64,000 nt of DNA from Curvibacter sp. CHRR-16. Its GTDB lineage: Bacteria; Pseudomonadota; Gammaproteobacteria; Burkholderiales; Burkholderiaceae_C. The notes under the pieces were generated by a model. That model was not told the DNA's origin. It saw only the letters and a list, made by a program, of their open reading frames with translations, and did not search any database. This document shows positions 1 to 8,530 of this stretch, piece after piece (position 1 is the first letter of the stretch; every line of letters begins with the position of its first letter). Location of the stretch: NCBI RefSeq assembly GCF_018474005.1, contig NZ_JAHCSH010000001.1:558001-622000 (forward strand), read 5' to 3'. The translations under genes were made by a program, and so were the position numbers.

Positions 1-719
1 TTTTGGATTTCACCAATACGGGCGTGCTGGATGTCTTCATTGACGAAACCATGGTGCGCTTCCGCGAAAACGAGATGGGGCAGGGCGGCTTGCTGAAGGG
101 CCAAGACTTGGCCAGTACCTTCAGTTTCTTGCGCCCCAATGAGTTGGTGTGGAACTACGTGGTGGGCAACTACCTCAAGGGCGAAACGCCGCCTCCGTTT
201 GATTTGCTGTACTGGAACTCCGATAGCACCAATCTGCCCGGCCCTTTTTACGCTTGGTATTTGCGCCATACCTACTTGGAGAACAACCTCATCAAGCCCG
301 GGCACCTGACAGTGTGCGGGGAGGCGCTGGATCTGCGTTTGGTCAAGGTGCCTGTGTACCTCTATGGCTCGCGCGAGGATCACATCGTGCCCATTGGTGG
401 TGCTTACGCTTCTACACGCGTGCTGCCGGGCCGCAAGCGCTTTGTGCAGGGGGCTTCCGGACACATAGCCGGGGTGATTAACCCGGCCTCCAAAAACAAA
501 CGCAGCTACTGGGTTCGTACGGATGGCAAATTGCCCGCCAGCTATGAACAATGGCTGCAAGGTGCGCAAGAGCACGCGGGCAGCTGGTGGCCTGACTGGG
601 CCCACTGGTTGCATGCACAGGGGGGCAAAGCGGTGCCTGCACCGCGCAAGCCGGGTAAGGGTACGCGCTACAAGGTGCTGGAAACTGCACCGGGTAGTTA
701 CGTCAAAACACGCAGCTAA
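1..719 (+). CDS. phaC: Class I poly(3-hydroxyalkanoate) synthase, C-terminal part
   Basis: This is the C-terminal 238 or so residues of a PHA synthase, which polymerises (R)-3-hydroxyacyl-CoA into storage polyester at the granule surface. The 5' end lies outside the window: the frame is already open at base 3, and the TTG there is an internal codon of a well-known conserved stretch (LDFTNTGVLDVF), not a start. In the visible fragment the catalytic Asp is at about residue 126 (SREDHIVP) and the catalytic His at about 154 (ASGHIAGVIN); the nucleophilic Cys would be upstream of the window. It is followed after 63 bases by phaA and then phaB on the same strand, the classical phaCAB order of Burkholderiales. 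Assignment is firm; completeness of the N-terminus cannot be judged. Confidence 0.95.
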   Translation, partial: LDFTNTGVLDVFIDETMVRFRENEMGQGGLLKGQDLASTFSFLRPNELVWNYVVGNYLKGETPPPFDLLYWNSDSTNLPGPFYAWYLRHTYLENNLIKPGHLTVCGEALDLRLVKVPVYLYGSREDHIVPIGGAYASTRVLPGRKRFVQGASGHIAGVINPASKNKRSYWVRTDGKLPASYEQWLQGAQEHAGSWWPDWAHWLHAQGGKAVPAPRKPGKGTRYKVLETAPGSYVKTRS

Positions 720-782
720 AGACTGTGTTCAGAGCAATCGAAAAGTAATCAATACAACACCGCAGCAACTGGAGAAATAAGC

Positions 783-1964
783 ATGCAAGACATCGTGATC
801 GTGGCCGCAGCCCGTACCGCCGTGGGCAAGTTTGGTGGCTCTTTGGCCAAAGTCAGCGCGCCCGAATTGGGGGCAACAGTGGTCAAGGCTCTGCTGGAGC
901 GCACAGGCGTTAGTGCCACTCTGGTGGGCGAGGTCATCATGGGCCAAGTGCTGGCTGCAGGGGCAGGGCAAAACCCAGCACGCCAAACCGCGATCAAGAG
1001 TGGTTTGCCAGTCGAGACGCCTGCACTGACCATCAACGCCGTCTGTGGTTCTGGTCTCAAGTCCGTCATGCTGGCTGCGCAGGCGGTGGCGTGTGGGGAC
1101 AGCGATATCGTGATTGCCGGGGGGCAAGAAAACATGAGCGCTTCCCCCCACATCTTGCTGGGCAGCCGTGATGGTCAACGCATGGGCGACTGGAAGATGC
1201 AAGACAGCATGATCATTGATGGCTTGTGGGACGTCTACAACCAATACCACATGGGCATTACGGCTGAAAACGTGGCCAAAGCCCACAACGTAAGCCGTGA
1301 AGCCCAAGATGCATTGGCCCTGGCCAGCCAGCAAAAAGCCGCTGCGGCCCAAGATGCCGGCAAGTTCTCCGACGAAATTGTGCCCGTGGTCATTCCCCAG
1401 AAAAAAGGTGACCCCGTGGTGTTTGCCGCGGACGAATACCTCAACCGCAAGACCAATGCCGAAGCGTTGACTGGTCTGCGCCCCGCTTTTGATAAAGCGG
1501 GCTCCGTCACGGCTGGCAATGCGTCGGGTATCAACGATGGTGCTGCTGCCGTGATGGTCATGTCAGCAGCCAAAGCCGCCGAGCTGGGCTTGAAGCCTTT
1601 GGCCCGCATTGCCAGTTATGCGACGACTGGTTTGGATCCTGCCCTAATGGGCTTGGGGCCTGTATCGGCAAGCCAAAAAGCCTTGGCCAAAGCCGGCTGG
1701 TCGGTGGGCGATGTCGATTTGTTTGAACTCAACGAAGCCTTTGCCGCCCAAGCCTGTGCGGTGAACCAGTTGCTGGGCGTGGATGCCAGCAAAGTCAACG
1801 TCAATGGCGGCGCTATCGCCATTGGCCACCCGATTGGCGCCTCTGGTTGCCGCATCTTGGTGACCTTGTTGCACGAATTGCAGCGCCGCAATGCCCGCAA
1901 AGGCTTGGCCGCTTTGTGCATAGGGGGAGGCATGGGTGTTGCTTTGGCAGTAGAGCGCGTATAA
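783..1964 (+). CDS. phaA: Acetyl-CoA acetyltransferase (beta-ketothiolase)
   Basis: Condenses two acetyl-CoA to acetoacetyl-CoA, the first step of PHB synthesis. At 393 residues it has the standard thiolase length. The acyl-accepting Cys is C88 in NAVCGSGLK, the catalytic His sits in [14 protein letters not shown] and the second Cys in ALCIGGGMG near the C-terminus. The ATG at 783 is preceded by GGAGAA at good spacing. Located between phaC and phaB, it is most probably the PHB thiolase rather than a fatty-acid degradation thiolase; substrate preference itself cannot be read from sequence. Confidence 0.96.
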   Translation: MQDIVIVAAARTAVGKFGGSLAKVSAPELGATVVKALLERTGVSATLVGEVIMGQVLAAGAGQNPARQTAIKSGLPVETPALTINAVCGSGLKSVMLAAQAVACGDSDIVIAGGQENMSASPHILLGSRDGQRMGDWKMQDSMIIDGLWDVYNQYHMGITAENVAKAHNVSREAQDALALASQQKAAAAQDAGKFSDEIVPVVIPQKKGDPVVFAADEYLNRKTNAEALTGLRPAFDKAGSVTAGNASGINDGAAAVMVMSAAKAAELGLKPLARIASYATTGLDPALMGLGPVSASQKALAKAGWSVGDVDLFELNEAFAAQACAVNQLLGVDASKVNVNGGAIAIGHPIGASGCRILVTLLHELQRRNARKGLAALCIGGGMGVALAVERV

Positions 1965-2016
1965 GCCCTGTTGGGCTGTTTCACAGATCCAGTTTGATTG
2001 AAAAGGAGACTTCACA

Positions 2017-2754
2017 ATGAGTCAGAAAGTAGCGTACGTCACCGGTGGTATGGGCGGCATTGGGACGGCTATTTGCCAGCGTTTGTACAAAGATGGCTTC
2101 AAAGTCATTGCCGGTTGTGGTCCAACACGCGACTACCAAAAGTGGTTGGACGAGCAAAAGGCCTTGGGCTATGTGTTCTACGCATCCGTAGGCAATGTGG
2201 CCGAGTGGGACTCCACCGTGGCAGCTTTTTCCAAAGCCAAGGCCGAGTACGGCAGCATTGATGTGCTGGTCAACAACGCCGGTATCACCCGCGATCGCAT
2301 GTTCTTGAAAATGACACGCGAAGATTGGGATGCGGTGATGAGCACCAATTTGGATTCCATGTTCAACGTCACCAAGCAAGTGGTGCCAGACATGGTAGAA
2401 AAAGGCTGGGGGCGCATCATCAACATTTCCAGTGTCAACGGTGAAAAAGGGCAAGCGGGCCAAACCAACTATTCCGCCGCCAAAGCTGGTATGCATGGTT
2501 TTTCCATGGCGCTGGCGCAAGAGCTGGCCACCAAAGGGGTGACGGTCAATACGGTCAGTCCCGGTTATATCGGCACCGATATGGTCAAAGCCATTCGTCC
2601 TGATGTATTGGAAAAAATTGTTTCTACCGTTCCCGTTAAACGTTTGGGTGAGCCTCACGAGATCGCATCCATCATTGCATGGCTGGCCTCGGATGAAGGT
2701 GGTTATGCCACTGGCGCGGACTTTTCCGTTAACGGTGGCCTACACATGGGCTAA
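2017..2754 (+). CDS. phaB: Acetoacetyl-CoA reductase
   Basis: Short-chain dehydrogenase that reduces acetoacetyl-CoA to (R)-3-hydroxybutyryl-CoA with NADPH, giving the monomer for PhaC. The 245-residue length is typical. The nucleotide-binding TGGMGGIG is at residues 9-16, the NNAG motif at 86-89, and the catalytic Ser-Tyr-Lys are S139, Y152 and K156 (NYSAAKAG). An AAAGGAG ribosome site precedes the ATG. A short hairpin (AGCCC-TGTT-GGGCT) lies in the 52-base gap after phaA and could tune read-through. Third gene of the phaCAB operon. Confidence 0.96.
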   Translation: MSQKVAYVTGGMGGIGTAICQRLYKDGFKVIAGCGPTRDYQKWLDEQKALGYVFYASVGNVAEWDSTVAAFSKAKAEYGSIDVLVNNAGITRDRMFLKMTREDWDAVMSTNLDSMFNVTKQVVPDMVEKGWGRIINISSVNGEKGQAGQTNYSAAKAGMHGFSMALAQELATKGVTVNTVSPGYIGTDMVKAIRPDVLEKIVSTVPVKRLGEPHEIASIIAWLASDEGGYATGADFSVNGGLHMG

Positions 2755-2859
2755 AGAATTTAAGCAAAAAATAAGTGGCATCCTCAGGCCTGTTAAACTC
2801 TGTGACTTCGTTGGATAGCAATGTTTGATCGTTGACTAAGTAAGTGATAGGCAAAAGGA

Positions 2860-4167
2860 ATGACTGGCACTGAGGAAATTCTTTGGGTACAAGCGCGTAA
2901 GCTGCGCCCGGGGATTTATATCGAGTTGGACTTGGGGTGGCTTGCGCACCCCTTTTTGTCCAGCCGCTTCCGCATTGCTAGCCAAAAGCAAATCGATACC
3001 ATCATCGGTTTGAAGCAAGAGCATGTGCGCTGTCTTCGCTCACTCAGCGATGCACAAGCTTGGCAGTCGATGCTGGACAGCCTGTCACCAGTGGTGGCAG
3101 GCAATAGCCCCGTAGTCACCGAAGAGAAGCCTTCCCAAGAGGGGGGTATCGCAAGCCCCCCTGCCATTGATGAAAAACTGCGTGCGCTTGTAGCGCAAAA
3201 CACAAGCCTCCAATATTGCCAGCAGCGTTTTGATGAAACGGCCAAAGCCTATACACAGGTTTTTGCTTCGGTTTTGCACGCTCCAGATGTGGCAAGTGGT
3301 ATTTGCCGCCAAACGATAGACACACTAACCGAAGAGTTGAACCAAACAGGGGATTTCTCCATCCGCCTGCTGCGCGAGATGCCGTCTGAGCGAGCGGCCA
3401 TGCACCCGGTCAATGTGACGGTGTTGGCCATGCTGCTGGGGCGCTCTTTGGGGCTTAAAGGTGCGGCATTGGTGAGTTTGGGGATGGCGGCGTTTTTGCA
3501 CGACATCGGCAAAGCCCAAATAGCTGATCGTCTGCACAATTTTGATGATGGTTTTTCTTCCGCTGAATACCGCGCTTACCAAAGCCATGTGGAGTTGGGT
3601 GTGTCCATGGCTGAGCGCATGGGGTTGGGAGAGGCTGTTGCGCAAGGCATAGCGCAACACCATGAAATGATCGACGGAAGTGGATTCCCCCGCCATTTAC
3701 AGCAGGGCGAGTTGACTTTGCAAGGGCGTATTCTGGCGCTGGTCAATCGCTATGACCGCTTGTGCAATCCCGGAAAATCTGGCGTTCAGGGCTTGACCCC
3801 CCATGAAGCCTTGTCCACTATCTTTGCGCAGTTCAAGCACCGTTTTGACCCCATGGTTCTGAGCTCATTCATTCGCATGATGGGTGTTTATCCACCAGGA
3901 TCGGTGGTGCAGTTGATCGATGATCGTTTTGCCTTGGTGCATGCGGTCAATTCAAGCCGTCCACTCAAGCCACGCGTGGTGGTACACGATCCCCACACGC
4001 CTGCTGAAGAGGCTTTGATTGTGGATTTGGAAGTCATGCCCCACTTGGGCATTCGTCGCAGCGTCAAGCCTGCAGCATTACCAGCCCATGCGCAAGCTTA
4101 TTTGGCGCCGCAAGCCAAAACCTCGTATTTCTTCGAATCGCACACCCGCACTGCTGCCGTAGCTTGA
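2860..4167 (+). CDS. HD-GYP domain protein with DUF3391 N-terminus
   Basis: A putative cyclic-di-GMP phosphodiesterase of 435 residues. The first 60 or so residues match the DUF3391 type region often found ahead of HD-GYP domains. The metal-binding HD pair is H214-D215 (LHDIGKA) and the second His pair is H267-H268-E269. The signature loop reads GSGFP (273-277), so the Tyr of GYP is replaced by Phe. AAAAGGA precedes the ATG. It converges on the 6S RNA and zapA genes and is not obviously in an operon with phaB, which ends 105 bases upstream. No receiver or transmembrane segment is visible, so it is probably cytoplasmic. A second HD-GYP protein lies at 52569-53870. Catalytic activity is inferred from family membership. 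Confidence 0.85.
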   Translation: MTGTEEILWVQARKLRPGIYIELDLGWLAHPFLSSRFRIASQKQIDTIIGLKQEHVRCLRSLSDAQAWQSMLDSLSPVVAGNSPVVTEEKPSQEGGIASPPAIDEKLRALVAQNTSLQYCQQRFDETAKAYTQVFASVLHAPDVASGICRQTIDTLTEELNQTGDFSIRLLREMPSERAAMHPVNVTVLAMLLGRSLGLKGAALVSLGMAAFLHDIGKAQIADRLHNFDDGFSSAEYRAYQSHVELGVSMAERMGLGEAVAQGIAQHHEMIDGSGFPRHLQQGELTLQGRILALVNRYDRLCNPGKSGVQGLTPHEALSTIFAQFKHRFDPMVLSSFIRMMGVYPPGSVVQLIDDRFALVHAVNSSRPLKPRVVVHDPHTPAEEALIVDLEVMPHLGIRRSVKPAALPAHAQAYLAPQAKTSYFFESHTRTAAVA

Positions 4168-4202
4168 AGCAGCAATACTGCTCAGTACGGACTAATGGGG
4201 TG

Positions 4203-4383
4203 GGGAAAGGTGTCTGCGAGAACTGCCGGGCCGCATCCTGAACCGGGGGTTCAGGTGGGCAAGGTCAGCACCAGCATTGGGTTCATCTGACGCGAGACGA
4301 TCACGCTAGCTAGGCAATGTTCCAAGCCCGAGCTCAATGAGCATTGGTTCAAGGAAATATAAAGCCCGGCAGATCGCAGACAG
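4203..4383 (-). ncRNA. ssrS: 6S RNA
   Basis: Not protein coding. On the minus strand the two ends pair in the long closing stem typical of 6S RNA: the 5' end (about 4365-4383, reading GTCTGCGATCTGCCGGGC) with the 3' end (about 4212-4231, reading GCCCGGCAGTTCTCGCAGAC). The 3' arm also holds the CCTGAACCCCCGGTTCAGG hairpin, which resembles the TTGAACC..GGTTCAA hairpin of E. coli 6S RNA. It lies directly downstream of zapA, the conserved position for ssrS. A TACAAT -10 element (4389-4394, minus strand) would give a start near 4382. 6S RNA binds sigma-70 RNA polymerase in stationary phase. Exact ends are estimated. Confidence 0.85.
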
Positions 4384-4388
4384 GCTCT

Positions 4389-4394
4389 ATTGTA
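4389..4394 (-). promoter_or_regulatory. -10 element of the 6S RNA promoter
   Basis: TACAAT on the minus strand, about seven bases upstream of the inferred 5' end of the 6S RNA closing stem. No good -35 hexamer is visible at 17 bases (AACTTT at best). The promoter lies just after the zapA stop codon, so 6S RNA may also be processed from a longer zapA transcript. Confidence 0.45.
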
Positions 4395-4406
4395 GGCCTG
4401 TTGGGC

Positions 4407-4760
4407 TTACAAAAGTTGTCCATCAACACCTAATGCTTGATCCATGCGTGCAATCAATTGCGTCAAAACGGTCGCCTCGCTGGCCGTAGGTTGGGCCAGT
4501 GTTTGGGCGTGCTCGCTGGCGTTTGCCTCTGCGGTGGGGGTGTTTGTGTCGCTGGCGGCAGGTTTTTGCTGGTTCTCGAACGCCAAGTTGAGCGCCGCTA
4601 GTACGGCGATGCGTTCGCGGGCGCGGATTTTTCCTGCATCGCGGATTTTGCACATGGCTTCATCGACGCGCTGCACGGCTTGGCGTAGCTGAACCTCTTC
4701 GCCTTCGGGGCAGCCGAGCAAATAACTTTGCCCCATGATTTGGGCTTCGACTTGTTTCAT
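4407..4760 (-). CDS. zapA: Cell division protein ZapA
   Basis: Small cytoplasmic protein (117 residues) that bundles FtsZ filaments at the division ring. The N-terminus MKQVEAQIMGQSYLLGC is the usual ZapA strand, followed by an amphipathic helical region (residues about 20-60) with ALNLAFE, and a long acidic/Thr-Ala rich tail before the C-terminal helix. Its ATG overlaps the stop of the upstream zapB-like gene (ATGA), so the two are translationally coupled. Downstream on the same strand is the 6S RNA gene, as in many proteobacteria. Confidence 0.9.
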   Translation of the reverse strand: MKQVEAQIMGQSYLLGCPEGEEVQLRQAVQRVDEAMCKIRDAGKIRARERIAVLAALNLAFENQQKPAASDTNTPTAEANASEHAQTLAQPTASEATVLTQLIARMDQALGVDGQLL

Positions 4761-4978
4761 GGTGTGTTCTCGGGGGCGGATGCTTCGGGAATGCGTTCCA
4801 GCAAAGCCTCAACGCGCGAGCGCGCTGCTTGCAAACGCGTGCGCAGCGCATCGCGCTCGGCTGTCATGCTGGCCAATTGTTCTTGCAACAGGGCGTTGGT
4901 GCGCTGCAGCTCGGCATGGCGCAGCAACAAACGATCGACCCGCTCAGCGAACTGCTCAAAAAGGGATGGCTTGGACAT
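4757..4978 (-). CDS. ZapB-like small coiled-coil protein (TIGR02449 type)
   Basis: A 73-residue protein that is almost entirely coiled coil: after MSKPSLFEQFAERVDRLL comes a heptad-like run rich in Leu, Gln, Arg and Glu. Short proteins of this kind are found immediately upstream of zapA in betaproteobacteria and are presumed to act at the division septum, by analogy with ZapB. I chose the ATG at 4978 over an upstream ATG at 5089, which would run through the start of the divergent cobalamin riboswitch. A TACAAT -10 element at 4989-4994 on this strand would place the transcript start only a few bases before the ATG. Confidence 0.75.
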   Translation of the reverse strand: MSKPSLFEQFAERVDRLLLRHAELQRTNALLQEQLASMTAERDALRTRLQAARSRVEALLERIPEASAPENTP

Positions 4979-5017
4979 AGAACGGCCAATTGTAGGGGAG
5001 GGGGGCGCTAGAATTGC

Positions 5018-5222
5018 GCGGTTGGTGCTCGCAAAAATGCTCTGTTTTTGCAGTTCAACGGGAAGCAGGGGAGCCACGCCCACAGGCACGGCTTAACCTG
5101 CGCTGCCCCCGCAACGGTAAGTGGACAGCATCGGCAACGATTGCAGTCATGTTCAGCAGCCACTGGTGCTTTGGTGCACTGGGAAGGCGAACACGACAGT
5201 GCCACCAGCCCGGATACCGGCC
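5018..5222 (+). promoter_or_regulatory. Cobalamin riboswitch upstream of btuB
   Basis: The leader of btuB carries the conserved elements of an adenosylcobalamin riboswitch in order: GGTGCTCGCAAA at the start, CCCCGCAACGGTAAG (about 5105-5119), GCCACTGG...TGGGAAGGC (about 5158-5188) and the B12 box AGCCCGGATACCGGCC (5207-5222). Binding of B12 normally shuts off expression of the following uptake and synthesis genes. A TAGAAT -10 candidate for this strand lies at 5009-5014. The 5121 upstream in-frame extension of btuB runs through this element and is therefore not coding. Riboswitch identity is firm; exact 5' boundary is approximate. Confidence 0.93.
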
Positions 5223-5230
5223 AACACAGC

Positions 5231-5250
5231 GGCGGTGGCTTGCCACCGCC
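5231..5250 (+). promoter_or_regulatory. GC-rich hairpin, candidate riboswitch expression platform
   Basis: A perfect 9-base inverted repeat (GGCGGTGGC...GCCACCGCC) with a two-base centre lies nine bases after the B12 box and ahead of the btuB start. It has no following T-run, so it does not look like a standard intrinsic terminator; it may act by controlling access to the btuB ribosome site. This role is inferred from position only. Confidence 0.5.
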
Positions 5251-5306
5251 ATGTACCCAGTTCTGGCGGGGAGGCCAGCAGCGGGAACAGTGATTACACA
5301 AACAAC

Positions 5307-7115
5307 ATGCTATTGCGACATTACACGCGTTGGAGCGTGCTGGGCCTCGTCGGATGGGTCTGCGTCAGCGCGACCGCACAAGAAAACCCGCAACTTAAAA
5401 CCATGGTCGTCACTGCTACGCGCGACGCCACGGCGCTGGAGGAGCTCACCAGCGACAACACCCTCATCAGCCGCGAGGACATTGAGGCCAGTGGGGGACG
5501 CACCCTGACTGAAGTACTGAGCCGCCAAGCGGGCATCATGATGAGCAGCAATGGTGGTTTGGGCAAAAGCAGCAATATGTACATCCGTGGCACGGATTCA
5601 CGCCACGTGCTGCTGCTCATCGATGGTGTGCGATATGGCTCTGCTACGACAGGTCAACCCAATTGGGACACCATCCCACTGGAGATGGTGGATCACATCG
5701 AAGTGCTCAAAGGCCCGGCATCGGCCCTGTACGGCAGCGATGCTGTGGGCGGTGTGGTGCACATTTTCACCCGCAAGGCAGAGAAGGGCTTCACGCCTTA
5801 CGGCAGCGTCACGGTGGGCTCTTACGGTCACAGCGAATGGGCGGCAGGCTTGCGCGGGGGGGACGAGACGTGGAGCTATGCCCTAGGTGCCCAAACCCAA
5901 ACGGAAACAGGTTTTTCTGCCACCAACCGCCGCGTAGGCAGCAGCTACAACCCTGATGACGATGGTTTTGACCAAAACAGCCTCAATGCCAGCCTAGGCT
6001 ACCGCTTGAGCCGCCATGTGCAACTCAAGGCCAGCGTGCTGCAAAGCCGTGGCAGCACCGAATACGACAATCGCGCCACCAGCGACGATGACCGAATTGA
6101 CTTCGATACCCGTGTCCAGCAGATCGGCGTGGATGTGCAGGTCACCGAGCGCTGGAAAACCGAAGTCCAACTGGCTTCTAGCAGCGACAAGTCCACCACC
6201 ATCAACAGCTCCACTACCTACTTCAACACCGCCAAAGAGCAGTTGCAGTGGCTCAATCACGTGCAAACCGCCTGGGGGGTAGCCGAGGCAGGGGCTGAAA
6301 CCAGTCGCGAGATGGTTGATAGCACGACCAACTATGCGGTGACAGATCGCACCATTGCCTCGGCTTTTGTCGGCTTGCACGGCAGTGCACAGGCCCATAG
6401 CTGGCAGGTCAATGCGCGGCAAGACCGCAACTCCCAGTTCGGCACGGCCAACACGCAAGTGGCGGGCTATGGCTATCGCTTTAACAGTGAATGGCGCAGC
6501 CATGTGTCCTATGGCACATCGTTCAAGGCACCGACCTTCAACCAACTCTACTTCCCCGGTTTTGGTAATGCCGCTCTGGTGCCCGAAAAAGGCACCAACC
6601 AAGAAGCAGCGCTTACTTATGACTGGGGCCGCAGCAGCTTGACGTGGACTTACTACTACAACCGCATTAGCGACTACATTGGCAGCAATGCATCGTTTGT
6701 CTCTATCAACACCCCTGCCGCCCGCATGGAAGGCAATACGGTGGCTTTGGATGGCGAAAGCGATGACTGGGCATGGCACGCAGCGGTGGACTTTGTGGAT
6801 GCCCGCAACGAACAGAACGGCTTGTATTTGGCCCGCCGCCCCACCAGCCAACTCACGGCCAATGTGTCGCGCAAACTGGGTTTGTGGCGCATGGGGGCCA
6901 GCGTGCTAGCGGCCAATGAAAGCTATGACGATGCGGCCAACACCAAAACCTTGGGCGGCTACGGCGTGGTGGACTTGTTTGCCAGCTACCGCGTGCGCAA
7001 AGATTGGTCTCTCGAAGGCCGTTTGAACAACGTGGGCGACAAGTTCTACCAAACTGCCTTGGGCTATAACCAGCCCGGCCGCAGCCTATACCTCACACTG
7101 CGCTATTTGCCCTGA
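5307..7115 (+). CDS. btuB: TonB-dependent vitamin B12 outer-membrane receptor
   Basis: Outer-membrane barrel that imports cobalamin, energised by TonB. The 602-residue protein starts at ATG 5307 (MLLRHYTRWSVLG), giving a clear signal peptide ending near AtA-QEN; the TonB box follows (KTMVVTATR). The plug domain includes IYIRGTDSRHVLLLIDGVRYG-like sequence and LKGPASALYGSDAVGGVV. The C-terminus ends in a barrel strand (YLTLRYLP). The frame is open further upstream to 5121 but that part is the riboswitch. The ribosome site before 5307 is weak, which would suit riboswitch control. First gene of the cobalamin operon; cobB follows 14 bases later. Confidence 0.93.
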   Translation: MLLRHYTRWSVLGLVGWVCVSATAQENPQLKTMVVTATRDATALEELTSDNTLISREDIEASGGRTLTEVLSRQAGIMMSSNGGLGKSSNMYIRGTDSRHVLLLIDGVRYGSATTGQPNWDTIPLEMVDHIEVLKGPASALYGSDAVGGVVHIFTRKAEKGFTPYGSVTVGSYGHSEWAAGLRGGDETWSYALGAQTQTETGFSATNRRVGSSYNPDDDGFDQNSLNASLGYRLSRHVQLKASVLQSRGSTEYDNRATSDDDRIDFDTRVQQIGVDVQVTERWKTEVQLASSSDKSTTINSSTTYFNTAKEQLQWLNHVQTAWGVAEAGAETSREMVDSTTNYAVTDRTIASAFVGLHGSAQAHSWQVNARQDRNSQFGTANTQVAGYGYRFNSEWRSHVSYGTSFKAPTFNQLYFPGFGNAALVPEKGTNQEAALTYDWGRSSLTWTYYYNRISDYIGSNASFVSINTPAARMEGNTVALDGESDDWAWHAAVDFVDARNEQNGLYLARRPTSQLTANVSRKLGLWRMGASVLAANESYDDAANTKTLGGYGVVDLFASYRVRKDWSLEGRLNNVGDKFYQTALGYNQPGRSLYLTLRYLP

Positions 7116-7129
7116 TCCCCAGAAACACC

Positions 7130-8530
7130 ATGCAATCGTCTGCCCACCGCACGCCCGCTGTTTTGATCGCCGCCCCCGCCTCCGGGCAGGGCAAGACCAC
7201 CCTCACGGCGGCGCTGGCGCGCTTGCTGACGCGGCGTGGCCACCGCGTGCGCGTGTTCAAGTGCGGGCCGGACTTTCTGGACCCTTACTGGCACCAACTG
7301 GCCAGTGGTGCACCGGTGTACCAGCTCGACCTGTGGATGACGGGCGAGCAGGATTGCCGCCAGCGCTTGGCCCAGGCTGCACAGGAGGCCGACGTGGTGC
7401 TGGTCGAAGGCGTTATGGGCTTGTTCGATGGCACCCCCAGCGCGGCCGATTTGGCCGTGATGCTGGGCTTGCCCGTGCTGGCCGTGGTGGATGCGGGCAG
7501 CATGGCTGGCACCTTTGGCGCGCTGGCCTTTGGCCTGCAGCACTACCGCAGCGGCATGCCGTGGGCCGGTGTGCTGGCCAACCGCGCTGCCAGTGCAGGC
7601 CATGCCGACATGCTGCGCACCAGCCTGCGTGACCCGGCGCAGTGGCTGGGTGCCTTGCCCCGCGATGCGGCTTTTGCCTTGCCCGAACGCCACCTGGGCC
7701 TGACCGTGGCCACCGAATTGCCCGATGCCCTGCAGCGCCTGGATGCCGCTGCCGACGCCTTGGCCCAGACCGAGCTGGGCCGCATGAGCCTGCAGGACTG
7801 GCAGCGCTGGGCGGTGGACTTGGCGCTGCCTGTAACGTCTGCAATGCCTGCTACAGAGCTTGCCGCAGCGCCCCTCCTGCGCGGCCAGCGCATCGCCGTG
7901 GCGCGCGACAGCGCACTGTGCTTTATTTACCAAGCCAACCTCGACACCCTGGCGCAACTGGGGGCCGAGGTGGTGTTTTTTTCGCCCCTGCACGACGCCC
8001 ATTTGCCTGCCTGCGATGCCGTGTGGTTGCCCGGCGGCTACCCCGAATTGCACGCCGCCCAACTGGCCGCCAACACCAGCTTGCGCGACGACATGGCCGT
8101 CCACATCGCCGCCCACAAGCCCGTATGGGCCGAGTGCGGCGGCATGATGCTGCTGTTTGAATCCGTGCAGCAAACCGATGGCAGCACCCAGCCGCTATGG
8201 GGCTTGCTGCCCGGGCAGGTGGTCATGCAGCAGCGCTTGGCGGGCCTGGGGCCGCAGCAGTTGCAGTGGAGTGTGGGCAGCGGGGAAGGTGGGGGCGATG
8301 GAGCGGTCCACACCCTGCGCGGCCACACCTTCCACTACTCGCGCACCGAAACGCCGCTACCACCCACCACCTACACCACGCGCCCCGGCACCAACGCCAC
8401 CAGCGCGGCCCGTACCGAAGCGCTGTGGCAGCAGGGCAGCGTGCGCGCCAGCTACTTCCACGCGTGGTTTGCGTCCTCCCCCGCGGCCACGGCAGCTTTG
8501 TTGGGCGCAGAGGCCATGGAGGCAGCATGA
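7130..8530 (+). CDS. cobB: Cobyrinic acid a,c-diamide synthase
   Basis: Amidates the a and c side chains of (hydrogeno)cobyrinic acid using glutamine and ATP. At 466 residues it has the N-terminal dethiobiotin-synthetase-like ATPase domain with P-loop APASGQGKTT (15-24) and a C-terminal class I glutamine amidotransferase domain with nucleophile C336 (WAECGGMM) and a His in HTFHYSR (about 399-402). LPGGYPELHA is also characteristic. CobB and CbiA names refer to the aerobic and anaerobic versions; sequence alone does not settle which corrinoid it uses. It overlaps cobU by ATGA, indicating coupling. Confidence 0.93.
   Translation: MQSSAHRTPAVLIAAPASGQGKTTLTAALARLLTRRGHRVRVFKCGPDFLDPYWHQLASGAPVYQLDLWMTGEQDCRQRLAQAAQEADVVLVEGVMGLFDGTPSAADLAVMLGLPVLAVVDAGSMAGTFGALAFGLQHYRSGMPWAGVLANRAASAGHADMLRTSLRDPAQWLGALPRDAAFALPERHLGLTVATELPDALQRLDAAADALAQTELGRMSLQDWQRWAVDLALPVTSAMPATELAAAPLLRGQRIAVARDSALCFIYQANLDTLAQLGAEVVFFSPLHDAHLPACDAVWLPGGYPELHAAQLAANTSLRDDMAVHIAAHKPVWAECGGMMLLFESVQQTDGSTQPLWGLLPGQVVMQQRLAGLGPQQLQWSVGSGEGGGDGAVHTLRGHTFHYSRTETPLPPTTYTTRPGTNATSAARTEALWQQGSVRASYFHAWFASSPAATAALLGAEAMEAA

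Noticed and set aside
1965..2016. Terminator between phaA and phaB
   Set aside because: The stem is only five base pairs and phaB has its own ribosome site and is clearly part of the same operon, so it is at most a weak attenuating hairpin.
5121..5306. N-terminal extension of btuB
   Set aside because: These bases form the cobalamin riboswitch and its downstream leader, and the ATG at 5307 gives a proper signal peptide.
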